This document shows, in pieces, positions 23,582-31,745 of a stretch of 31,745 bases of DNA. The stretch is from NCBI GenBank assembly GCA_002334915.1, contig DDCQ01000109.1, positions 1-31,745 on the forward strand. The letters run 5' to 3'. The position numbers were made by a program, and so were the translations under genes. This stretch comes from Porticoccaceae bacterium UBA2002. GTDB lineage: Bacteria; Pseudomonadota; Gammaproteobacteria; Pseudomonadales; Porticoccaceae. Numbering within the stretch: position 1 is the stretch's first letter; the number at the start of each line of letters is the position of its first letter. The notes below the pieces were generated by a model, which was not told where the DNA came from, searched no databases, and saw nothing but the letters and a program-made list of their open reading frames with translations.

Positions 23582-24523
23582 ATGAATATATCAAGAGTCG
23601 ATTTAAACCTTCTTGTCTATCTGGATGTGCTACTGCGAGAGTGCAATGTGACCCGAGCTGCAGAGGAATTAGGGATTAGCCAGCCGGCCATGTCCAACAG
23701 TCTCAGGCGCCTGCGGGATCTGTTTGGCGATCCGATACTGGTGCGTACCAGCGACGGTATGACTCCCACGGATCGGGCGCTTGAGTTGCAGCCAATGGTG
23801 CGCAAAGTGCTGTCCGCCGCTGAGCAGGTGATCTTGCCCAAAACTGAATTTGAGCCTTTGGCGTCGAACCGGATTTTCCGCATTATGGCCAGTGACTATA
23901 CGGAATCGACACTGCTGCCTGTATTGCTGCGACAGCTGCGTCAGCAGGCGCCCAATATTCGCCTGGATATTATGACCCCCAGTGACGTGAGCTTTCACGA
24001 TGTTGAGCGGGGTAAGGTGGATATGGTGATCAATCGATTTGATTCACTACCTCAATCCTTTCATCAGGTGCATCTGTGGGACGATAGCTTTAGCTGCGTA
24101 ATGAGCGCAAATAACCCGGTCAAAGATAAATGGAGCCTCGAGAGCTATCTGTCGAGCAAGCATGTCTGGGTGAGCAAAACCGGCATGGGGGTAGGCGTGG
24201 GCATGACCCCCGATGATGTGCAGAGACTTGGCTGGGTCGACGAGGCATTGAGCAAGCAGGGTGTAAAACGAGATATTTCGCTGTTCACCCGGCATTATCA
24301 AGCGGCCCTGTTGCTGGCTGAACAGGACGATCTGATTGTTACCATTCCCAGCATGTCGGCTAAATCTATCGCCAATAGCAGCAAGGTGGTCATTCTAGAT
24401 CCGCCATTTGAGATTGAACGCATGCGCCTCAAGATGGTTTGGAGCCCGCTGTTGCAGCACGATCCCGGCCATAAATGGTTACGGCAGCTCATCAAGTCTG
24501 TGTCTGTGGAGATACTGAAGTAA
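23582..24523 (+). CDS. LysR-family transcriptional regulator, divergent from aceA
   Basis: The 313-residue protein has the LysR N-terminal winged helix (VDLNLLVYLDVLLREC, then NVTRAAEELGISQPAMSNSL, residues about 6-50). A linker helix follows and then a complete type-2 periplasmic-binding-like effector domain. The long first helix and SQPAMSNSLRRLR with DPILVRT resemble the NodD/LeuO/DntR side of the family, whose effectors are small organic acids or aromatics; its effector here is unknown. Divergent placement from aceA and position upstream of glcB suggest control of the glyoxylate shunt and autoregulation, as is usual for LysR genes. The ATG is preceded only by a weak GCGGG. Confidence 0.92.
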   Translation: MNISRVDLNLLVYLDVLLRECNVTRAAEELGISQPAMSNSLRRLRDLFGDPILVRTSDGMTPTDRALELQPMVRKVLSAAEQVILPKTEFEPLASNRIFRIMASDYTESTLLPVLLRQLRQQAPNIRLDIMTPSDVSFHDVERGKVDMVINRFDSLPQSFHQVHLWDDSFSCVMSANNPVKDKWSLESYLSSKHVWVSKTGMGVGVGMTPDDVQRLGWVDEALSKQGVKRDISLFTRHYQAALLLAEQDDLIVTIPSMSAKSIANSSKVVILDPPFEIERMRLKMVWSPLLQHDPGHKWLRQLIKSVSVEILK

Positions 24524-24575
24524 TTCTCTGAATCTAGCATCAGCCTGCTGAATATCAAGGATAGCAGCCATAGAT

Positions 24576-24604
24576 TTGGCAAATTAACCTGCAGTCAATA
24601 GACT
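24576..24604 (+). promoter_or_regulatory. Candidate promoter of glcB-rraA with overlapping inverted repeat
   Basis: TTGGCA (24576-24581) and TAGACT (24599-24604) are spaced by 17 bases, 40 bases before the glcB ATG. A short inverted repeat TAGAC-TCTCAG-GTCTA (24599-24614) covers the -10 box and start region, a typical place for repression. It does not match the palindrome at the aceA/lysR gap. Confidence 0.5.
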
Positions 24605-24643
24605 CTCAGGTCTAACGTAAATGGACGGCTGGAGACTAATTAA

Positions 24644-26809
24644 ATGACAACCAGAATAGAGCATTCAGGCCTTAAAATTGCCAAGCCAATATATGACTTG
24701 GTCACAGATCGTATCTGCCCTCAGGTGGGTATTGATGCAGATAATTTCTGGGCGAGTTTTGCGGCGATTATAGAAACCTTTGCACCCCGCAACCAGGCTC
24801 TTCTGAAAAAGCGAGAGAGCCTGCAGGCTCTGATCGACAGCTGGCATCAGCAGCAGGCACAGCCAGATTTTGCCCGCTATAAATCATTTTTGCAGGATAT
24901 TGGCTATCTGGTGCCCGAGGGCCCGGATTTTACTATTGCCCCCAAAAATGTCGATCGTGAGATCGCTCTGCAGGCCGGTCCTCAGCTGGTGGTGCCCATT
25001 ATGAATGCGCGCTTTGCTCTGAATGCTGTCAACGCCCGCTGGGGCAGCCTCTATGATGCCCTTTATGGCAATGATGTAATCTCCGAGGAGGGCGGCGCTG
25101 AAAAAGCCGGTAGCTACAACCCGATTCGCGGTAATAGAGTAATCGACTATGGGCGCGACTTTCTGGATATGGCAGTACCGCTGGCTACTGGGTCCCATAA
25201 AGATGTAACTGGGTACAGGGTGGTTAGTCAGGGTTTACAGGCTAGCTTGGCCGACGGCCAAAGCACCGGCCTAAAGCGGCAGGAGCAGTTTGTAGGCTTT
25301 AATGGCGATACTGAAATTCCTAGCTCTATATTGTTACAAAACAATAAGTTACACATAGAAATTCAAGTTGATTCTAGCCATCAAATCGGCGCAACCGACA
25401 GGGCGGGGGTCAAGGATATTGTTCTGGAAGCGGCACTAACCACCATTATGGATTGCGAGGACTCCGTGGCCGCCGTTGATGCCGAGGATAAGGCGCTGGC
25501 CTACAGTAACTGGATGGGACTTATCTCCGGAAACCTGGAGGAGACCATCCACAGAAATGGCAAGAGCTTTGTTCGCAGGATGAACCCTCACCGGCAATAC
25601 ACAGCGGCAGATGGGTCTGAAATATCTCTCAGTGGCCGCAGCCTGATGTTTGTGCGAAATGTGGGGCATCTAATGACCAATCCGGCGATTCTCTATGGCG
25701 ATAACCTTGAGGTACCCGAGGGGATTATGGACGGCATGATTACCAGCCTAATCTCGTCACAGGACATCAAAACGCCAGACAGCCAAAATAATTCCACAGC
25801 GGGCAGCATCTATATAGTGAAGCCCAAGATGCACGGGCCTGAGGAGGTCGCCTTTACCGATGACCTGTTCAACAGTATTGAAGACGCCCTGGCGCTTGAT
25901 CGGCATAGTATCAAAGTGGGTATTATGGATGAGGAGCGCCGCACCTCGGTCAACTTAAAAGAATGCATCCGCGCCGCCAAAGACCGCGTGGTATTTATTA
26001 ATACTGGGTTTTTGGACCGTACGGGAGATGAGATTCACACCAGCATGCAGGCTGGGCCCTTTGCACTAAAAGGGGATTTAAAAACTCTGCCCTGGATTAA
26101 CGCCTACGAAGATCAGAATGTGGACGTAGGTCTGGCCTGCGGCCTAAAAGGCAAGGCCCAGATAGGTAAAGGCATGTGGGCTGTACCGGACAATATGGCA
26201 GATATGATGAAAGTCAAAGTCGCCCACCCCAAATCCGGAGCCAATACAGCCTGGGTTCCCTCACCAACGGCAGCCACGCTGCATGCTATGCACTACCATC
26301 AGGTCGATGTTGCTAGCCTGCAGGACCAAATTGCTCAGAGAACGCCTGCAGATGTGGATGATATTTTAAATATTCCGCTTCTTGGAGACCGCGTATTGAG
26401 TGCCAAGCAGATTCAGCTTGAGCTGGATAATAACGCTCAGGGGCTGCTGGGCTATGTGGTGCGCTGGGTAGAGCAGGGGGTTGGCTGCTCCAAGGTGCCA
26501 GACATCAATAATGTTGGCCTTATGGAAGACCGTGCCACTCTGCGTATCTCTAGCCAGCATATGGCCAACTGGTGGCACCATGGCGTTTGCACTGCAGAGC
26601 AAATCAAAGAGACACTGCAGCGCATGGCCGCAGTGGTTGATGCGCAAAATATTGGCGATGCAGACTATGTCAGTATGGGCCCCAATTTTGACCAGAGTAT
26701 TGCCTTTCAGGCCGCCTGTGATCTGGTGTTTAAAGGCCTGGAACAGCCCAGTGGCTATACCGAGCCGCTGCTGCATGCCTATCGCCAAAAAGTCAAGGCA
26801 CGAGGTTAA
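24644..26809 (+). CDS. glcB: Malate synthase G
   Basis: Malate synthase condenses glyoxylate with acetyl-CoA to malate. The 721-residue length and domain order identify isoform G. Landmarks include [15 protein letters not shown] with acidic metal-site residues, [48 protein letters not shown] with the conserved Arg and Glu, and [14 protein letters not shown] with the predicted catalytic base Asp near 629. A GGAG lies 10 bases before the ATG. It lies 120 bases after the LysR gene with its own candidate promoter, and only five bases before rraA. In E. coli glcB sits with glycolate oxidase genes; here it is grouped with aceA, implying service to the glyoxylate shunt. Confidence 0.98.
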   Translation: MTTRIEHSGLKIAKPIYDLVTDRICPQVGIDADNFWASFAAIIETFAPRNQALLKKRESLQALIDSWHQQQAQPDFARYKSFLQDIGYLVPEGPDFTIAPKNVDREIALQAGPQLVVPIMNARFALNAVNARWGSLYDALYGNDVISEEGGAEKAGSYNPIRGNRVIDYGRDFLDMAVPLATGSHKDVTGYRVVSQGLQASLADGQSTGLKRQEQFVGFNGDTEIPSSILLQNNKLHIEIQVDSSHQIGATDRAGVKDIVLEAALTTIMDCEDSVAAVDAEDKALAYSNWMGLISGNLEETIHRNGKSFVRRMNPHRQYTAADGSEISLSGRSLMFVRNVGHLMTNPAILYGDNLEVPEGIMDGMITSLISSQDIKTPDSQNNSTAGSIYIVKPKMHGPEEVAFTDDLFNSIEDALALDRHSIKVGIMDEERRTSVNLKECIRAAKDRVVFINTGFLDRTGDEIHTSMQAGPFALKGDLKTLPWINAYEDQNVDVGLACGLKGKAQIGKGMWAVPDNMADMMKVKVAHPKSGANTAWVPSPTAATLHAMHYHQVDVASLQDQIAQRTPADVDDILNIPLLGDRVLSAKQIQLELDNNAQGLLGYVVRWVEQGVGCSKVPDINNVGLMEDRATLRISSQHMANWWHHGVCTAEQIKETLQRMAAVVDAQNIGDADYVSMGPNFDQSIAFQAACDLVFKGLEQPSGYTEPLLHAYRQKVKARG

Positions 26810-26814
26810 TCAGT

Positions 26815-27291
26815 ATGCAATCCACCCCGGATCTATGTGATCAGTACCCTGAGTTGGTGCAAGTGCTGGAGCCTATGCTCAGCAACTTTGGCGGCCGCGA
26901 GCAGTTCTGGGGGCAGATTGTCACGGTCAAGTGCTTTGAAGACAACTCAGTGGTTAAACAGCTGGTTGGCACCGCGGGTGAGGGCAGGGTAATAGTGGTG
27001 GATGCCGGGGGCAGTCTGCGCCGTGCCTGTCTTGGAGATATGCTGGCTGAGCAGGCCAGTCAAAACGGCTGGGCTGGACTGGTTATCTATGGCTGCATTC
27101 GCGATATAGACCAGATTATGGCTACCGATATAGGGGTCCAGGCTCTGGGTGTCCACCCCATGAAGACCGAGAAAAAAGGCATTGGGGAACAGAATATCGC
27201 GGTGAGTTTTGGCGGTGTCACCTTCCATCCCGGGGAATACCTCTATGCTGACAATAATGGAGTGATTGTTGCAGCCCAGCCTCTGGCCTAA
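26815..27291 (+). CDS. rraA: RraA family protein (RNase E regulator / aldolase-like fold)
   Basis: The 158-residue protein closely follows the RraA pattern of Pseudomonas and E. coli: [70 protein letters not shown] and [18 protein letters not shown]. In E. coli RraA binds RNase E and dampens RNA decay. The same fold in other bacteria is a 4-hydroxy-4-methyl-2-oxoglutarate aldolase with oxaloacetate decarboxylase activity, and the Arg-Asp pair of GCIRD that serves metal and pyruvate binding there is kept. It starts five bases after glcB, with its ribosome binding site inside the glcB end, so co-expression with malate synthase is likely. Whether it acts on RNase E or in oxoacid metabolism cannot be settled from sequence. 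Confidence 0.93.
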   Translation: MQSTPDLCDQYPELVQVLEPMLSNFGGREQFWGQIVTVKCFEDNSVVKQLVGTAGEGRVIVVDAGGSLRRACLGDMLAEQASQNGWAGLVIYGCIRDIDQIMATDIGVQALGVHPMKTEKKGIGEQNIAVSFGGVTFHPGEYLYADNNGVIVAAQPLA

Positions 27292-27311
27292 ATCTGCTTA
27301 AAACTGATAGC

Positions 27312-27339
27312 TTGCTGTCGTTTTTGATTGCCTTATAAA
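27312..27339 (+). promoter_or_regulatory. Candidate promoter of ggt
   Basis: TTGCTG (27312-27317) and TATAAA (27334-27339) are 16 bases apart in the 109-bp gap between rraA and ggt, leaving a leader of about 55 bases. Both hexamers are partial matches. Confidence 0.4.
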
Positions 27340-27400
27340 GGTAATTGATAAAAAATGGCGGCTCAATTTAAGCAATCGATTATCAACGCCAGAGCCTACT

Positions 27401-29152
27401 ATGAAAAACCTATTTGCCAATATTATTGCAGCAGTCTGCGGCCTTTTTTCGGTGGTTGCCTGGGGCACAGCTATTTTAGACTCCAAGGCGCGTTTTCATC
27501 CCGTGATCAGCGAGACTGGGATGGTGGTTTCTCAGGAGATCATTGCCAGCCGAGTGGGCGCTGATATTCTCTCAGTCGGGGGCAATGCAGTGGATGCGGC
27601 TGTGGCCACAGGGTTTGCACTGGCTGTAACCCTGCCTCGGGCAGGCAATCTGGGCGGCGGCGGTTTTATGCTGGTGCACTTGGCTGAAGCCAATAAAACC
27701 ATTGCGATCGATTATCGAGAAATGGCGCCCGCTGAGGCTCACCGCGATATGTTCCTCGACAGGGAGGGAGATGTGGATAATCAGAAGGCTCGCTACAGTA
27801 TTGAGTCATCTGGCGTGCCCGGCACTGTGGCCGGCCTGATACATGCTCAGGAAAAATATGGGCTACTGACATTAAAACAGGTAATGCAGCCGGCGATAGA
27901 ACTTGCCCGAGGCGGCTTTACTGTCAGTGCCGACCTCGCTGATTCACTTATGGCCAGGGGAGAGCGCCTGCAAAAACACCCAGTCACCAAAGCTTATTTC
28001 TTTAAACCCCAGGGTGCCTTTTATCAGCGTGGCGAGCAGCTGGTGCAGGCGGATCTTGGTGCGACACTATCGCGGATTGCCAGCGCTGGCCGGGAAGGCT
28101 TTTATCAGGGCAAAACTGCAGATTTAATTATTGCCCAGATGGAGGATTCAGGCGGTCTAATTGCCCATCAGGACCTGCTTAACTATCAGGTGGTTGAGCG
28201 CCAGCCGGTCTGTGGCCTGTTTAGAGTAACTAAAGTATGCACCATGCCCCCTCCCTCATCCGGTGGTGTGCATATGGTGCAGATGCTCAATATTCTGGAA
28301 GGCTGGGACCTGCGTGATATGGGACATAATAGTGCAGACTACATTCATCGCCTGGTGGAATCCATGCGTCGGGCCTATGCAGACCGCAGTCTCTATCTTG
28401 GCGATCCGGACTTTTTCCCGGTACCAGTGGCGCAACTCACCGATAAGAAATATGCAGCCGTGCTCCGCGATCAGGTCGATCCTCTGCACTCTAGCCGCTC
28501 CTCCGATATTAAACCTGGCCTCAGTGATGGGGTGCCAAGCCCCAAGGCAATTAAAGAGAGTACCGAAACCACTCACTTCAGCACCTGGGACAAATGGGGC
28601 AATGTGGTCAGCAATACCTATACCCTCAACTTTTCCTATGGCAGCGGTATCTCCGTAGCCGGGGCAGGATTTCTGCTAAATAATGAAATGGATGATTTCT
28701 CTTCCAAACCTGGCTCGCCCAATGGCTATGGCCTGGTTGGCGGCGTTGCCAATGCCATTGAGCCAGGCAAGCGACCTCTTTCTTCCATGACCCCAACTAT
28801 TGCCTTTGATGCCAGTGGCGACCCTGTACTGGCGACCGGCACCCCGGGCGGCAGCACCATTATCACCACCACCATGCAGCTACTGCTCAATATTGTAGAG
28901 TTTGATATGGGTGTAGCCGAGGCCACTGCCGCTCCCAGAATCCATCACCAGTGGCTGCCAGACAATGTCTTTTACGAATCTGGAGTGTCTGTAGATACCA
29001 TCAATCGGCTAAAAGAGATGGGCCACAGGGTCAATGCAGAGGCGGGGCGTCTGGGGGCGACTCAGAGTATCCAGCGCAAAACTGGAACTAGATTGTTTGG
29101 TGCTTCGGACTATCGCAGAGAGGGCTCTGGCGCTGTGCCGCAGAGCCAGTAG
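27401..29152 (+). CDS. ggt: Gamma-glutamyltransferase, exported
   Basis: GGT cleaves gamma-glutamyl bonds of glutathione and relatives in the periplasm. The 583-residue precursor starts with a signal-like segment (positively charged MKN, hydrophobic to about residue 25). The large-subunit motif GNAVDAAVATGFALAV is present. The autoprocessing site reads TETTHFSTWDKWGN, with catalytic Thr390 expected to become the N-terminus of the small subunit. Downstream NNEMDDFSSKPGSPNGYGLVGG and GTPGGSTIITTTMQ are typical substrate-binding regions. The lid loop is present in the NEMDDF region. It follows rraA by 109 bases with its own candidate promoter and ends at an inverted repeat facing roxA. The usual role is recovery of amino acids from external glutathione. 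Confidence 0.95.
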   Translation: MKNLFANIIAAVCGLFSVVAWGTAILDSKARFHPVISETGMVVSQEIIASRVGADILSVGGNAVDAAVATGFALAVTLPRAGNLGGGGFMLVHLAEANKTIAIDYREMAPAEAHRDMFLDREGDVDNQKARYSIESSGVPGTVAGLIHAQEKYGLLTLKQVMQPAIELARGGFTVSADLADSLMARGERLQKHPVTKAYFFKPQGAFYQRGEQLVQADLGATLSRIASAGREGFYQGKTADLIIAQMEDSGGLIAHQDLLNYQVVERQPVCGLFRVTKVCTMPPPSSGGVHMVQMLNILEGWDLRDMGHNSADYIHRLVESMRRAYADRSLYLGDPDFFPVPVAQLTDKKYAAVLRDQVDPLHSSRSSDIKPGLSDGVPSPKAIKESTETTHFSTWDKWGNVVSNTYTLNFSYGSGISVAGAGFLLNNEMDDFSSKPGSPNGYGLVGGVANAIEPGKRPLSSMTPTIAFDASGDPVLATGTPGGSTIITTTMQLLLNIVEFDMGVAEATAAPRIHHQWLPDNVFYESGVSVDTINRLKEMGHRVNAEAGRLGATQSIQRKTGTRLFGASDYRREGSGAVPQSQ

Positions 29153-29172
29153 GCTGTTTAGAACAGACAGCC
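29152..29172. repeat. Short inverted repeat after ggt
   Basis: GGCTGT (29152-29157) and ACAGCC (29167-29172) form a perfect 6-bp stem with a 9-base loop that starts at the last base of the ggt stop codon. No T-run follows immediately, so termination is only possible. It sits in the 36-bp gap between convergent ggt and roxA. Confidence 0.35.
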
Positions 29173-29188
29173 GGGCCTTATGCTGATT

Positions 29189-30139
29189 TTAATCAAGCTT
29201 TAAGCCATTCTTAAAATGACTCTGGTCGCCAGAGGCATCGCGATTATCTATGCTGGCCCGCCGCTGCTCGCCGGTTATTTCTGTCAGCATGGGGTACTTG
29301 GGTTCAGTCATATACTGGGCAAACCATTCGGCCAGCAACTGGTCATCCTCCAAAAGCTCCAGCAGCAACGACTTTATTTTTGCAGTATAGGCTGCCGGTA
29401 TTTTGTCAGTCGCCATTGCAGGTGTCAGCGGTGGATCAGTTAAATAGCTGGGAGCAAGGCCTCTGCTCAGTAATTCGGTGGCCAGGTCATCGAGCATTTC
29501 CGTCGCGGCGGGGGCCCGAAACCCCACAGAAAAGGTAGTGCAGTCTCCCAGGGCCACACCATGATGGGCAATTTTAGGCGGTATATAGAGCATATCTCCG
29601 CAGTTAAGAACCCATTCATCTGTAGGCCTAAACTGGCTGAGAATTTTTAAATCGGTGTTTTCCAGTAGCGGGCTGCTCGCGTCACAGGCCTGCCCAATCT
29701 GCCAGCGGCGCTGCCCGGCTCCCTGCAGCAGAAATACATCATAGTAATCAAAATGAGGCCCTACGCTGCCGCCATCTTGTGCATAGCTGACCATAATATC
29801 GTCGAGGCGCCAGGGTGGCAGAAAGGCAAATTCCCTCAGTAGAGCCGCTACCTCAGGTACCCATAGATCAACCGCCTGAACCAATAGAGTCCAGTGACTG
29901 GAGGGCAATGTTTGGAAGCGCTGCTCTGTAAACGGGCCATTCTCCAGCTGCCACTCAGTGCCAACAACCAGACGCGACTCAACCTCAGTCTCCAGGGCCA
30001 GGCCGGCTAGTTCATCACCGTCAATGGGAGGTTCAAAGTCTGGAATGGCATTGCGGATTAACAGCGGCTTTTTCTGCCAGTAATCTCTAAGAAATTCCTC
30101 TGGGCTAAGGTCGCCAAGCACAGCTGACTGCTGATTCAT
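29189..30139 (-). CDS. roxA: Ribosomal protein L16 arginine 3-hydroxylase (JmjC/cupin)
   Basis: RoxA (YcfD) is an Fe(II)/2-oxoglutarate oxygenase that hydroxylates an arginine of ribosomal protein L16. The 316-residue protein has the family start (FLRDYWQKKPLLIRNA), then the iron-binding HxD as His129 and Asp131 in VGPHFDYYDVFLLQ, and the third ligand, probably His192, in PPKIAHHGVAL. YIPPK and FSVGFRAP are typical of the cupin core, and the C-terminal winged-helix region is present (length compares with about 373 for E. coli, so the C-terminal part is shorter). The ATG lies five bases after the purB stop, with no strong ribosome binding site, suggesting coupling to purB. hflD-purB-...-roxA order is similar to E. 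coli, where phoPQ lies in between. Confidence 0.93.
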   Translation of the reverse strand: MNQQSAVLGDLSPEEFLRDYWQKKPLLIRNAIPDFEPPIDGDELAGLALETEVESRLVVGTEWQLENGPFTEQRFQTLPSSHWTLLVQAVDLWVPEVAALLREFAFLPPWRLDDIMVSYAQDGGSVGPHFDYYDVFLLQGAGQRRWQIGQACDASSPLLENTDLKILSQFRPTDEWVLNCGDMLYIPPKIAHHGVALGDCTTFSVGFRAPAATEMLDDLATELLSRGLAPSYLTDPPLTPAMATDKIPAAYTAKIKSLLLELLEDDQLLAEWFAQYMTEPKYPMLTEITGEQRRASIDNRDASGDQSHFKNGLKLD

Positions 30140-30144
30140 CAGAG

Positions 30145-31599
<1,455 letters not shown>

Positions 31600-31619
31600 T
31601 CAAACAGAGAAAATTAAAC

Positions 31620-31745
31620 CTATAGCTTGGGCAGCAGTCTGACCAGATTTTTGCGATAAAGCATAAGGTGGATACGTGTCCCGCCCATTTGCTGCCACAG
31701 AAATGCACTGCGAATAGCCACAAATAACAGGCAGCGAATTCGCTC
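31620..31745 (-). CDS. hflD: HflD homologue, C-terminal fragment at window edge
   Basis: The last 41 codons plus stop of a minus-strand gene enter the window. The tail (IRCLLFVAIRSAFLWQQMGG, then TRIHLMLYRKNLVRLLPKL) matches the end of HflD, a peripheral membrane protein known in E. coli as a modulator of lambda CII stability. Position directly upstream of purB is the conserved location. The rest of the gene lies beyond the window, so completeness cannot be judged. Confidence 0.85.
   Translation of the reverse strand, partial: ERIRCLLFVAIRSAFLWQQMGGTRIHLMLYRKNLVRLLPKL

Overview
The window reads as chromosomal core DNA from a free-living, probably marine gammaproteobacterium. Protein sequences and several gene neighbourhoods (lpxH-ppiB diverging from glnS-cysS; hflD-purB-roxA; tusE next to yccA) are like those of Pseudomonas and its relatives. 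Intermediate GC, tight packing and small intergenic gaps fit an oceanic lineage such as the SAR92/Cellvibrionales group; that placement is inference, not shown by a marker gene. About 28 protein genes and three tRNA genes were found. There is no phage, insertion sequence, CRISPR array or defence island.

Layout. 1-5.9 kb: a truncated probable DNA-repair nuclease gene diverges from rmuC and a DUF2489 gene; then, on the minus strand, yccA, a hairpin terminator, and a tightly overlapping tusE-phhB-trmA unit. 6-12 kb: ppiB-lpxH (minus) diverges from glnS-cysS (plus), followed by a glycerophosphodiesterase gene (minus) and a crotonase-fold gene (plus). 12.05-12.4 kb: a minus-strand tRNA operon, Pro(TGG)-Arg(TCT)-His(GTG), with a clear sigma70-type promoter. 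12.5-17.3 kb: a Tat-exported IorAB-type molybdenum hydroxylase pair plus a methyltransferase, converging with a PLP-dependent decarboxylase. 17.4-21.4 kb: fadB without fadA, converging with a fused PyrD-PyrK-type dihydroorotate dehydrogenase; the gap between them is filled by an elaborate 112-bp inverted-repeat element. 21.6-27.3 kb: a small membrane protein and a glyoxylate-shunt region (aceA, divergent LysR gene, glcB, rraA). 27.4-31.7 kb: ggt converging with hflD-purB-roxA.

How the genes work together. FadB, the crotonase-like protein, isocitrate lyase and malate synthase G would let the cell grow on fatty acids or other C2-yielding carbon. The lysR promoter contains a palindrome in its spacer and faces aceA, suggesting local control of the shunt. 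TusE, TrmA, GlnS, CysS and the tRNAs are translation functions, and RoxA modifies the ribosome.

No clearly new multi-gene system is visible. The items most worth a second look are the 19.57-19.68 kb structured repeat, the PyrD-PyrK fusion, a crotonase lacking both catalytic glutamates, and the operator-like palindromes at fadB and at aceA/lysR.
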